A model generated the notes under the pieces. It was not told where the DNA came from and did not search any database. It was given only the letters and a program-made list of their open reading frames with translations. Positions 32,529-41,771 of a stretch of 56,111 nucleotides of DNA are shown one piece after another. The first letter of the stretch is position 1; each line of letters begins with the position of its first letter. The stretch covers positions 1 to 56,111 of the forward strand of contig RHPI01002619.1 in the NCBI GenBank assembly GCA_009103225.1, written 5' to 3'. The position numbers were made by a program, and so were the translations under genes. The DNA comes from Chlorokybus atmophyticus. Lineage: Eukaryota; Streptophyta; Chlorokybophyceae; Chlorokybales; Chlorokybaceae.

Positions 32529-33788
32529 ATGTGTGTGATCGTTGTGCAGATGGACTTCGCACAGCGCTTGCAACATACCGCTGATGCACAACGCACCGCA
32601 CGCGCGACTGTGCGTCCACAGCAAGTAATGGGGTGTAATCTGCGAGAGCGAGCAGCAGCAGCGCTTTTGGAAGTAGAGCGCATCAGTCGTGAAGCTGTAT
32701 CTGATGGCACTCGCGACCAACGCGATCGCGTCTGGCAAGAGTTTGCCAACTACCTGCAACATCCTGAGCTCAACATTGCCGTCGCCAACGTCACCCCAGC
32801 TATTGTCACAAGCTACCTTGCTGGGCACTGGACCGACACACACATCGGCAAAGCTCGCAGGCTCGACCGCCATGGTCATCGCATGATCGCCAGCACCACA
32901 CTAGACAATGTGATCTCACATCTCACATGCTCCTTCAGACTTCTAGGGCGCATCAGCCCATGGGACAGCGACACATCCACAGGGAACCCGCTTCTGTCCA
33001 TAGACGTGCGCGAGTTCCGTCAAGGATATGCAAAGATTGCTGCTCGGCAAGGAGTTCAACCTATTCCTGCTGTGCCATTGGCAATTGATGACATGCGAAC
33101 GCTTATCGCATACTTCCAACACCAGCTGTTTACCATACCTCAGCAACTGACAGTCACACATGATAAGGCTGTGCTCTGGCGCGACTATGCACTTTGCCTA
33201 TACCTATGGTGCACATGGCAACGGGGTGGTGAAGGTGCGCGTTTACAGATGCACGAGATACAAGCGGCAGGTTCTGGGTTGACGGCCACTGTAACACATC
33301 TCAAGAATTACAGCACTGGAGGTGCACCCACTATACCAGTGCGCAGCAGTGGTTTGCCTGTGGAGTTCTCTGAAGTGCTCTATGCCTATTTGACCTACTG
33401 TCGCGGGAGCTGCTTTGCCATCACCGCTGGTCCTCTATTTCGGCCTGTTGCGAAGAATAGGTTGAAGTGGGAAGAACATAGCATGTCTGGTAACTGTGCA
33501 TACCATGCAATTGCGCGCTGCTGCAAGGCATGTGGCATATATAGGCCGCACCTGGGGTTGCACTCTTTCAGACGTGGTGCCGCTCAGAGCGCCTTCCGCT
33601 GTGGCGTTACTCTGGAAGAAATACAAGCTCAAGGCACATGGAGAAGTTCTGTTATCATGCACCGTTACCTACACGAAAGGTGCGCTTACCCAATGCACAA
33701 AAGCACAAATGTATGGGTAGCGTCCAGGGTTGATGCTGTTTTCGGGTACTCGAGCACCACGTTCAAACCATTCGGGCCGTGGGCCTAA
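32529..33788 (+). CDS. Tyrosine recombinase of the DIRS-type element
   Basis: The frame is open from about 32439, but the first true ATG is 32529 (MCVIVVQ), with a second at 32550 (MDFAQRL). The C-terminal catalytic domain shows the tyrosine-recombinase residues: Arg in WQRGGEGARLQ, HSFRRG (H-x-x-R box) and the nucleophile Tyr in MHRYLHE near the end. The N-terminal half (QEFANYL, VTSYLAGH) looks like a core-binding SAM-like domain. It lies on the strand opposite to gag and RT and overlaps the 3' end of the RT frame tail to tail (33669-33788). It should integrate the cDNA circle without target duplication. Confidence 0.93.
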   Translation: MCVIVVQMDFAQRLQHTADAQRTARATVRPQQVMGCNLRERAAAALLEVERISREAVSDGTRDQRDRVWQEFANYLQHPELNIAVANVTPAIVTSYLAGHWTDTHIGKARRLDRHGHRMIASTTLDNVISHLTCSFRLLGRISPWDSDTSTGNPLLSIDVREFRQGYAKIAARQGVQPIPAVPLAIDDMRTLIAYFQHQLFTIPQQLTVTHDKAVLWRDYALCLYLWCTWQRGGEGARLQMHEIQAAGSGLTATVTHLKNYSTGGAPTIPVRSSGLPVEFSEVLYAYLTYCRGSCFAITAGPLFRPVAKNRLKWEEHSMSGNCAYHAIARCCKACGIYRPHLGLHSFRRGAAQSAFRCGVTLEEIQAQGTWRSSVIMHRYLHERCAYPMHKSTNVWVASRVDAVFGYSSTTFKPFGPWA

Positions 33789-36086
33789 TCTCTCATAATA
33801 AGTGAATTGCCAGTTGCGGAACACTGGCCACCACACAGCAGAGTGCCATTCAGGCACCAACACCACAGCTGGCAGCTGGTAATATTGCAATAATGCTATG
33901 GCTTCATGCAGGAGGGCCAATGGCGGGTGACACCAAACAAAGCCGCCCCCTAAGCGTTGAAGAACATCGCGCCAGTTTGTAGTAAGAGCATTGCCCAAAC
34001 TTCCAGGCATGTGTATGTAACTCAAATAAGCAGGTGCTTTGCTGTTCCAATCAGCTGCAAAACAATCCAAAATTGGGTGTCCAACACGTTGTTGTACAAG
34101 CGCGGTTGCGTCTGCGGTCAGGGCCCAATCTCCTCTGTCAGTAAATTTAGATAATGCATCCGCATCACGCAGCTCATCACGTGAGCGCCACACACATGTC
34201 AGCGCAATATCACGCTCCCAGCACAAAGACCACAATTGATGTAAAGCTTGTAGGATATGAGGCTCAGAAGCAGACAGCTTGTTGAGCATTTGAATCGCTG
34301 GTTGACAATCGCCAATAATGCGCACTGTACAGTGCTGAAGATCGTGCGTGCGTGCTACTTCAGTAAATGCTTGGACATAAGCGAGTGCCTCTTTGATGGC
34401 CGAAGGCAGCGACATATGCTCAGGCTGAAAGTTGCCTGCCATGCGAGGCCAAGGACCTGTCGCCCCCCAACCAATGGTACCCGAAGCATCCACGTGCAGC
34501 TCAAGCAGTACGGGGGGCTTCCACCAAGCGTTGCCATTGTAAGTCTGCAAGCCAGCCGCAGTCCACTCATAGAAGTGTCTGAAGGCGTTCGTATCACTCA
34601 CAGTATCGTCCCATGCATCAGCAACCAACGCTAAACGCATCAGCTGGCGAGCATAAATGCTTGCAGGTGCAAAAGCTAGTCTTAGCGCAATCAATTTGCC
34701 AGCAATGCGTGCCAGATGACGCTTGGTCAATATAGGAGCTTCTGCTAACTCTTTCATCAGCTGCAATAGCTTGGTCAGCTTGCTTGCAGGAATAGCAAAA
34801 GAGCCTGCCACAGTGTCCACCAGCAGACCCAACATCTGTACCACCTGCTCCGGCCACAACTGGCTTTTCTTCACAGAAATATATATTCCAAGCACCTTAA
34901 ACAGACGCAATACGCGGCGAATGCGCCAGCACAAATGCCAACGATTGGAATGGCTGAAGTGCATGTCATCAATATAGGAAAGGCATGGAAAGCTCATAGC
35001 CCGTAAAGGCGTGAAGATAGTGGACATCAAGTTCGTAAACAGCCAGCATGCTTGACTCAGGCCAAATGGCAGCACATTCCACCTGTATGTGACTCCAGCA
35101 AATCGCAAAGCCAAGTAAGGCTTGCTGTCCTCATGAATGGGCACATGATGATAACCCGACTTCAAGTCCGCTGTTACTTGCCAAAAGTGGCGCTTTGTGT
35201 ACAGCAATATATCGCGCAACCTCTCATAGTTGAAGGGAATGTGGCGCAAAAAGAGGTTGATATACCTCAGGTCCATAATGAGTCGCAAACGTTTTTCCTG
35301 CTCAACCACTCCTATGCCAGTGACCACTGCCGCGCTGTGCGCATTAACTACAGAGATTGCTCCTGTTGTCACCAAATTTGCCAACTCACTGACAACGTAT
35401 TCGCGATGTATAGAAGCGGACTTGCGATTTCGAAACACAACTGGTGTTGGGGAATTGCGTGACAGCATAATTGTAATATCCTCAACAGCAAAGCCTTCGG
35501 CCTGTAACAATGCATGTACTTCTTCCCACTTGCGTCTATCCGATGCTTGAGTGCCGACCCATTGTAAGCGATACCCGTAACGCAACCAGTCAAGCACAAA
35601 TGTCTTCTTGCTTTGCATCGTCAAGTGAAACCATGTGGTCCATGCTGCGAGCTTCTGCTGCAAAGAGGCTGCCACAAAATTTTCCGCATTAAGAGTTTCG
35701 GTGTGTAGCTGCTCTGCCCATTGGGTTGCTGAGCTAGGATGCTCTTCAAAGCCTGTTGACACTTGTGACAACTCCGCATATACTGAACGAATGTCCTCTT
35801 GTTGCTGTGCAATAGGTAAGCTCGCAACAGTGTGTGGCACTTGTGTAATAACATCAGTGTGCTCCTCTGGTGGGGACAAAGGGTCCACTGCCAAAGCTGG
35901 CATTGCAGGATCCCACTCTGCTTGCATGCAATCATCCTCAAGAATGGCACTAATAGCGACGAGTTCTTCAGATGTGCTATGTCTGCGCACATGCCAATCA
36001 ATTAAGCTATACCAGAAGTGACTATTGGCCTTTCGTATGCGAAATAACCCTGTCAAGTAACATACAGCTGTGTGTATCATACACAC
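33669..36086 (-). CDS. DIRS-type RT-RNase H-methyltransferase polyprotein
   Basis: 805 codons without a stop. An N-terminal domain of unknown role (about 1-180) is followed by reverse transcriptase with LIMDLRYINLFL, ADLKSGYHHVPI, LPFGLSQACW and catalytic YIDDM (about residue 372). RNase H has ELHVDASGTIGWG (about 532) and IIGDCQPAIQMLN, then DALSKF. The C-terminal region reads LDCFAADWNSKAP and GFVWCHPPLALLHEA (about 719), the pattern of the DAM-like methyltransferase domain carried by many DIRS elements, with CHPP in place of a classical DPPW/NPPY motif. The nominal start near 36086 is probably inside an intron boundary; expression may be by splicing or from a downstream ATG. Confidence 0.92.
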   Translation of the reverse strand: MCMIHTAVCYLTGLFRIRKANSHFWYSLIDWHVRRHSTSEELVAISAILEDDCMQAEWDPAMPALAVDPLSPPEEHTDVITQVPHTVASLPIAQQQEDIRSVYAELSQVSTGFEEHPSSATQWAEQLHTETLNAENFVAASLQQKLAAWTTWFHLTMQSKKTFVLDWLRYGYRLQWVGTQASDRRKWEEVHALLQAEGFAVEDITIMLSRNSPTPVVFRNRKSASIHREYVVSELANLVTTGAISVVNAHSAAVVTGIGVVEQEKRLRLIMDLRYINLFLRHIPFNYERLRDILLYTKRHFWQVTADLKSGYHHVPIHEDSKPYLALRFAGVTYRWNVLPFGLSQACWLFTNLMSTIFTPLRAMSFPCLSYIDDMHFSHSNRWHLCWRIRRVLRLFKVLGIYISVKKSQLWPEQVVQMLGLLVDTVAGSFAIPASKLTKLLQLMKELAEAPILTKRHLARIAGKLIALRLAFAPASIYARQLMRLALVADAWDDTVSDTNAFRHFYEWTAAGLQTYNGNAWWKPPVLLELHVDASGTIGWGATGPWPRMAGNFQPEHMSLPSAIKEALAYVQAFTEVARTHDLQHCTVRIIGDCQPAIQMLNKLSASEPHILQALHQLWSLCWERDIALTCVWRSRDELRDADALSKFTDRGDWALTADATALVQQRVGHPILDCFAADWNSKAPAYLSYIHMPGSLGNALTTNWRDVLQRLGGGFVWCHPPLALLHEAIALLQYYQLPAVVLVPEWHSAVWWPVFRNWQFTYYERLGPRPEWFERGARVPENSINPGRYPYICAFVHWVSAPFV

Positions 36087-36276
36087 ATGCCATTGTCAGC
36101 CATGAACAGCTGCACTTCAAGTACACTATAATACATCATCCAAACATGCATACATGCGCAGTTGCGCGCATACATGCATACATGCGCGCTTGCGCCAGCT
36201 ATGATACACACCAGCACCTGTCGACATCTTCTGCTATTGCACTGTAGCTACTCGGCAGCTGTACTGGCAGCATGAC

Positions 36277-37895
36277 TTACTGCTGCAATGCTAGGCGTGG
36301 CTGCTCTTGCACGGGGACATAGTATGCCAGCGCTTCCTGGTGAGCGGGCGCAGCCTGTTGATTGTTGTAGCCGCCTCCGCGACCGTAACCACCACGACCA
36401 CCGCGGCCGTAGCCACCACGACCGCGTCCACGCTGGAACTGGGTGCTCCCCTCTTCTGTAACGGAGCGCCTGTAGGCGCACAATTGCATCAATGGTCTAA
36501 CGTGAAGCAAACCTTAAGTAGAACTCACAGGTATGCACCGTGCCCATTGCAGCTGGTTGTTCAATGCAATAGTAACAGCACATGTGCTGTGCACCAACAC
36601 ATGAACAAGTGCTGTGCACTGCTTGACATATATATGGGAGTGGACACAGGCGCACATGGCACCATTGACATGGTGTTGCAACTGATGTTGTATGCACACA
36701 TTGTGCGCATTATCAAATACAACGGGTGCGTGAAGCACCATGCTATCTGACAGCAACTGTGGTGCACGCTGCATGTATTATGCACACATTGTGCCATTGT
36801 TGAACAGGCGCGCATTGCACCATTACAACAGATAGCAGCTGCTGAGCATGCTGCATGCACACATTGTGCATGTTCATAAGCAGGTGCGCATTGCACCATG
36901 ACACAAACAGCAGTTGCTGAGCATACTGCACGCACACATTGTGCGACTGTTAAGCAAAGTGCATGTGTGCATGTCAGCGCATTGCATGTTTGGTGTTACA
37001 ACTCTCACAAGCAACAGACTTACTGAGGGACAGAAGTCTTTGCCTTTTGCATGGCTGCTTTGCCCTGGAAGCTGTTGGCGAGCTTGGTGAGGCGCCGAAT
37101 CACCTTGGCTTCCTTGTGTTTGCGGTTGATGCGGGCGTCGTTGATGATACCTCGAGCCCCGGTCGCAAAAGCTGCTGCAAAGTCCACGCTACCGTGCACG
37201 TGCGTGAGCAGCATCTGATACAGATATGACACCAACTGCGCAACTGGCGGACCTGTGAAGAGGGCACGGCCAATCGCCTCGAAGCAAGCCTGCACACCAG
37301 TCGAGACCTTGCGCGTGCGGTACTCCTCCCACAAGGCATATGTCTCTGATTGCTTGGACAGGCGCTTGATGAAGCTGATGTGCTTGATGTATTTCGTATG
37401 CCTATCTCCAGAGTCGGAGCTGTCCGTATCAGAGCTAGATGATGACGAGGAGGTGGATGACGAGGACGACGTGCGTCTCTTCTTGTGCACCTTCTTCTTC
37501 CTCTTGAACCTCTTCTTTTTGTTGTCCTCCTCCTCCTCCGAGGTGGATGACAATTCCACTCTACTACGCTGACGTCGCGGAACCGTGGGCAGCTTTAGCT
37601 TGGCAGCTTGCTCTGGCTCTGCAGCGTTTTCCAGCGTCACCTCTGGCTCTGGCTCTGGCTCTGGCTCTGCGTCGGCCGCATGTGACTTTGGCGGCACAGG
37701 CTGAGCCGTACGCCTAGCTACCGGCGCAGCAGGCTGCGTGGCCTTCCGCGCTGCTCGCCGCTGCTTGGCCGCGCTGGCCTGCCCCTCATCACCGGCCGGT
37801 GATGCGGCCTGCTTGCCTGGCTGCGCAGCTCCAGCAGCCGGCTTCTTTCGGCCGCGCTGCCCGCCAGCAGCCACAGCCCGCCCCTTCGGCGGCAT
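36277..37895 (-). CDS. gag-like protein of the DIRS-type element, two exons
   Basis: Exon 1 37895-37024 and exon 2 36469-36277 join in phase across a 554-bp intron (donor CCTCA then GTAAGTCTG; acceptor GCGCCTACAG), giving about 354 residues. The start MPPKGRAVAAGG is in a clean context just inside the A repeat. Features: Ala/Lys-rich basic N-terminus, an EP-repeat (EPEPEPEPE), an acidic patch, a KKKRFKRKKKVHKKRR basic cluster, a long Ser tract, then a helical region (about 205-290) likely to be the capsid-like part. Exon 2 adds an RGG/RGGY nucleic-acid-binding tail (RGRGRGGYGRGGRGG) in place of a zinc knuckle. If the intron is retained the product stops at 37020. Confidence 0.75.
36640..36990. 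repeat. Tandem repeats of about 77 bp inside the gag intron
   Basis: Diverged units share GCACACATTGTGC, GCGCATTGCACCAT and GCTGAGCAT. At least three copies are seen (about 36751, 36830, 36907), with a weaker one before. They lie wholly in the intron between gag exons. Confidence 0.7.
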
Positions 37896-37924
37896 CTCTC
37901 TCTCTCCTCTCCCCAAACTTTCGC

Positions 37925-38123
37925 CGAATTTTCGCCGTCGCCAGCAGCGTCGCCAACAACGCCGCCGCTGAGGTGACGGCCTCAACTGCTCTGTTGCTTG
38001 ACACGTGTGTGTCAAGCAACAGAGGCAAACCCTAACTTAAACTATACGTATTAATCACTTACTTATTAATTTGTTAAACGAAAAACTCGCCGGCCAATAG
38101 TTGAAGCCGACGAGTAATGCCCA
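37925..38123. repeat. Split direct repeat A, terminal copy (199 bp)
   Basis: Same as 32009-32207 and in the same orientation. It forms the right terminus of the element; host sequence with the MECR 5' flank starts at 38124. Confidence 0.92.
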
Positions 38124-38231
38124 GTCCTGGACAAGTGATGCGTGGTTCGGTTCGACCTGTTTGGGACCTTCCTCTGAACCTGTTCCAAACCTGTCGTGAC
38201 GGTACCACCGACGGGTGGACTAGGCTTTGCC

Positions 38232-40546
38232 ATGGCAAACTCAGCGCACTACATTGCGGTCATTGTCGCCATGGCTGGGCTTCTCGCTCGCATAGGGGCG
38301 GGCGTCCTGCGCCGCAGCGCTGCTGTGGCGCCTCAGACTCGGTACGCTTCTGGAACAGCACAAGCGCTGGTTTACCACAAGTATGGCGATCCTGAGAAAG
38401 TGCTCCGGTATGTGGACAGGCTGATGCTGCGAACTCACAGCTGGTCTCTTATCGCTGTGCTTGAACGCATGCGTAACCACTTAGGATCCTGTCGTATGCA
38501 ACGCGCTGTGCATGCGATTGACAGGCATGCATTGGCAAGTGTCGCATTGCCGTCGCATGCAACGCACACGTCATGCTGTAGTGCATTGCACGCATCGAGC
38601 TGCTCCTGGGGTTCCACTGCCTTTGTTCCTATCATGCATTATAAGTGTGCTTACAACAAGATTCCTTTGCCTTGTGGGTGACAGCAAGGCCTTGTTGGTG
38701 AGTGCTTACACATGTATTGGGCGATGTACGAGATGGCATTACCAGTGCAAACGTTGATGGTGTTACTACTCTTCACATGCGGTCGTGGTCATGGTCATTT
38801 GTTTCTATCCTTGACACATGCACTGACTCACTCTTGCTCACATGAACGACCTGCCCAGGCTGGACGAGCAACCACTGCAAGCTCCGCAATCTGGCGAAGT
38901 GTCTCTGCAGATGCTTGCCGCATCGATGAACCCTGCTGACTTCAACACGATTCAAGGTATAATTTGTTGCTTCAGCTGCAAGTCACCTCAATTATAAGCG
39001 CAATGAAACGGGTTGAGCTTGGTTGGCTGAAGCAAAAGTTGCTTCATTCCTGCATGTAGGAACATATGGCATCAAGTCTTCACTGCCAGCTATTGGTGGC
39101 ATGGAAGGAGTCGCTAAGGTTTCGGAGGTTGGGTCTGGTGTCAAGGGCTTGAAGGTTAACGACTGGGTCATTCCCGCAGCACCTGGCTTTGGCACGTCTT
39201 GGTATCTTGTGTCTGCACTATTTGCATGCCATTGCTGACTCCACTAACTTCGTCAGGAACATGGCGAACAGCTGGGGTTGCATTTGAATCCGCTCTCCTC
39301 AAAATATCCTCCAATGTCCCTGTTGAAGTTGCTGCCACTGTTGCAGTCAACCCCTGCACAGCACTGCGCATGCTGACTGACTTTGTGTTGCTCAAAGCAG
39401 GTTAGTTGTACTGTTTTTGCCGTTAATGCCATTTCAGCCGAGTACATAAATCTTGCTGTTGACACGCAGCAACATCATGCAGGCGACGTTGTCTTGCAAA
39501 ATGGCGCCAACAGTGCTGTTGGTCAAGCAGTCATTCAGATTGCAAAAGACAAGGGTGTGAAGACCATCAACATTGTACGCGAAAGGTGAACATAATCACT
39601 TGTTGTGGCTGGGCAGTTGCTTGTTGTGGTCCACTGAAATCGAGTGCGCGGTCATTCGCAGACCCAATCTGGCTGATACTGTGGAGTGGTTGAAAGCACT
39701 TGGCGGAGATGTCGTTGTCACGGACAAGTACTCTACATCGCATGAGATGCAAAGGTTGCTGGTAAGTTAGCCTACCGCAATCTCCTGCTATGGGATTTGT
39801 CTGTGCCCTCGCACCAACACGTTGCAGAAGCCCTACAGTCACTCAGGGTTATCTTACATGTCTTACATAAAACAGGGTGTTGTGTGTGTTGCTTTCTCAT
39901 GCCTTCTGTTCTGTTCAGAGCGACCTTCCCAAGCCAAAACTGGCACTTAATTGCGTTGGAGGCATTGGTGCTCGCAACATATCACGATTGCTAGAGTATG
40001 TAGCTAATTGATGCATGCGCATGCAGGCGGGGTTGTTTCTCTGCCAGTGCAAGCGTATTGTGTGGTCTCTAATCTAAGCCTGGCTTTTTCTGCAGCCAAG
40101 GTGGTGTACTTGTAACATATGGTGGCATGTCCCGAGAACCTGTGATGATTCCAACATCGTACTTCATCTTCAAGGTACGCAGCTTCACACATTTTGGTAG
40201 CCTTCAAGAGTTGTGGTTGTCTGCAGTGGTGTTATGTTTTAAAAATACCCAACATTCAAAACCAGGACATTTCCGCGCGTGGCTTCTGGGTCTCCAATTG
40301 GTTAACGCAACACTCCACATCAGAACGACTGGACATGATTAACACAGTGCTGAAGATGGCCGAAGCTGGAAAGTTCACGTTGCAGTGAGTCCTGTGTACT
40401 TGCAAAATTGCGCCCAGCTGACGCATGGTTGCTAACAAGCTTGTGGTTGCAGAACTGAAACCGTCCCATTCAAGGATTACAAAAAAGCCCTGCAAAAAGC
40501 TCGCGCACCCTTCAGCAGTAAAAAGCAGATTATCTCGTTCCAATAG
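38232..40546 (+). CDS. MECR: Mitochondrial trans-2-enoyl-CoA/ACP reductase, 10 exons
   Basis: It catalyses the NADPH-dependent last step of mitochondrial fatty-acid synthesis, feeding lipoate formation. Exons 38232-38407, 38859-38956, 39060-39191, 39257-39400, 39483-39585, 39662-39761, 39919-39995, 40096-40174, 40266-40384, 40453-40546; phases close to 373 residues, the length of human MECR. An in-frame ATG at 38271 (360 residues) gives a better presequence ([18 protein letters not shown]). Family marks: [63 protein letters not shown] (cofactor loop), [27 protein letters not shown], and RGFWVSNW. Intron 39192-39256 seems to use a GC donor: only that site keeps the frame and the GFGTWRT motif. 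A retroelement ends 108 bp before the first ATG. Confidence 0.95.
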
Positions 40547-41771
40547 CCGGCAGTGAGGGCGTTGATGCGCATACTGCAGTACATGTGCTATTGCTGGTGT
40601 GCTGCTGGACTCCCACTGGTCATCACCATTTGCCAAGCTCCTCCAACAAGTTTGATGCTCGACTGTGTGTTGCAGCAGCATACAGTGGAGCTTCAAGCTT
40701 GCTGTTGGGAGGTAGCTGGCAGCCTTGTCAAATTTAGAAAGGCCAGCTGCGTGTCACGGGCCGCCATGCAGACCTTGCTCCTACACTCGTCGTCGTATAT
40801 GGCTGTTTTGCTTGGATGGTTGTTGTGTAGCATTGCTTTTTGCCCCGTCTGCGGTTTGTGCACTGCAGATTGAACGCAATGGTGGATGCTTCTATACGCA
40901 GCTGGTACGGATTCTCTAAAACCCGTGTAGTTTATCTCTGCGATAAGCTGTGCTGCACATGGGCAATCATGCGCACATGCATCAAAACCAGGTCAGAAAG
41001 GCAACAGATTGTGTACTGAGTGGGCAGCTACGTGTCACCATGTACACAAGAGGGCTGGCCAGGGGTCTAATGCAACTTAGTGCAGGCAGCAGCGGCAGGG
41101 GTGGCATTACTAACGTACGACGACAACCATAGCGACAATGACGACACAGCTGCAGGATGTGCAGGTGATGACGCTGGAGCACTACCTGCGTGGCAGACGC
41201 CATGTACTGTTCTCTGCCACACGAGACCACCCATTTACAGCATGCTGACGATGGCTATAACTGCATCCGCGCCGTTCACGCCATGGACTACATGGTTACC
41301 ACAATCCCCCAGGCGATGGTGGGGACGTAGAGGTCATTGAGGCTTTGCGGCAACATGGCCTGCTACCCTTGTGTGACACAATGCTAACTGTGTGTGAGTG
41401 GCGCGGAGTACTAGGCACTACAACTGCATTTGACAATGCTGCACGCGCAGATAGTTCTCAGCCAGACTGTGGTGTGTAACATCACAACAAAGACTGGTGT
41501 ATGCCTTGAATGCAGGTGGAATGCAACAATGACTAAGTACCTTGCCAACATGACTTGCCCAGCCGCTGGACCTGTACCCATAGCTTGCATATGAAACAAT
41601 ATTCAAGGTATACTTAACAACCAACCATCTCCAAGCCCGTAATCCTCGGTTTTCTGTTGCTGTTCAAGTGTATGCACACGTGTGCACATAAATGTATGTA
41701 ACCCTTGTATGCCCCTGTACAACCAACTCATGGCATTGAGTCGATCGTATCAAGACAAGCTGCTTGGTGCA
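40547..41771. other. Intergenic between MECR and DNA glycosylase
   Basis: Convergent 3' flanks. It holds the source copy of the segment duplicated at 30114 (40622-40672) and dispersed repeat member B (41035-41210). No gene seen. Confidence 0.55.
41035..41210. repeat. Dispersed repeat family member B
   Basis: Resembles 20040-20200 in the same orientation, with shared blocks (GAGGGCTGGC, CTACCTGCGTGGCAG). Non-coding. Confidence 0.55.

Larger units (their letters stand above)
31606..38123 (-). mobile_element. Kangaroo/PAT-type DIRS (tyrosine-recombinase) retrotransposon
   Basis: In + coordinates the order is B repeat (31606-31770), spacer, A repeat (32009-32207), B repeat (32208-32372), ORFs, A repeat (37925-38123). 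Read on the minus strand this is A1-ORFs-B1-A2-B2, the split-direct-repeat structure known for PAT and Volvox Kangaroo elements. Coding parts: gag-like (37895-36277, -), RT-RNaseH-methyltransferase (36086-33669, -) and tyrosine recombinase on the opposite strand (32529-33788, +), as described for Kangaroo. All frames are open and the repeat copies appear identical, so it looks young and possibly autonomous. No target duplication is expected or seen. Replication presumably goes through a circular intermediate inserted by the recombinase. Confidence 0.88.
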
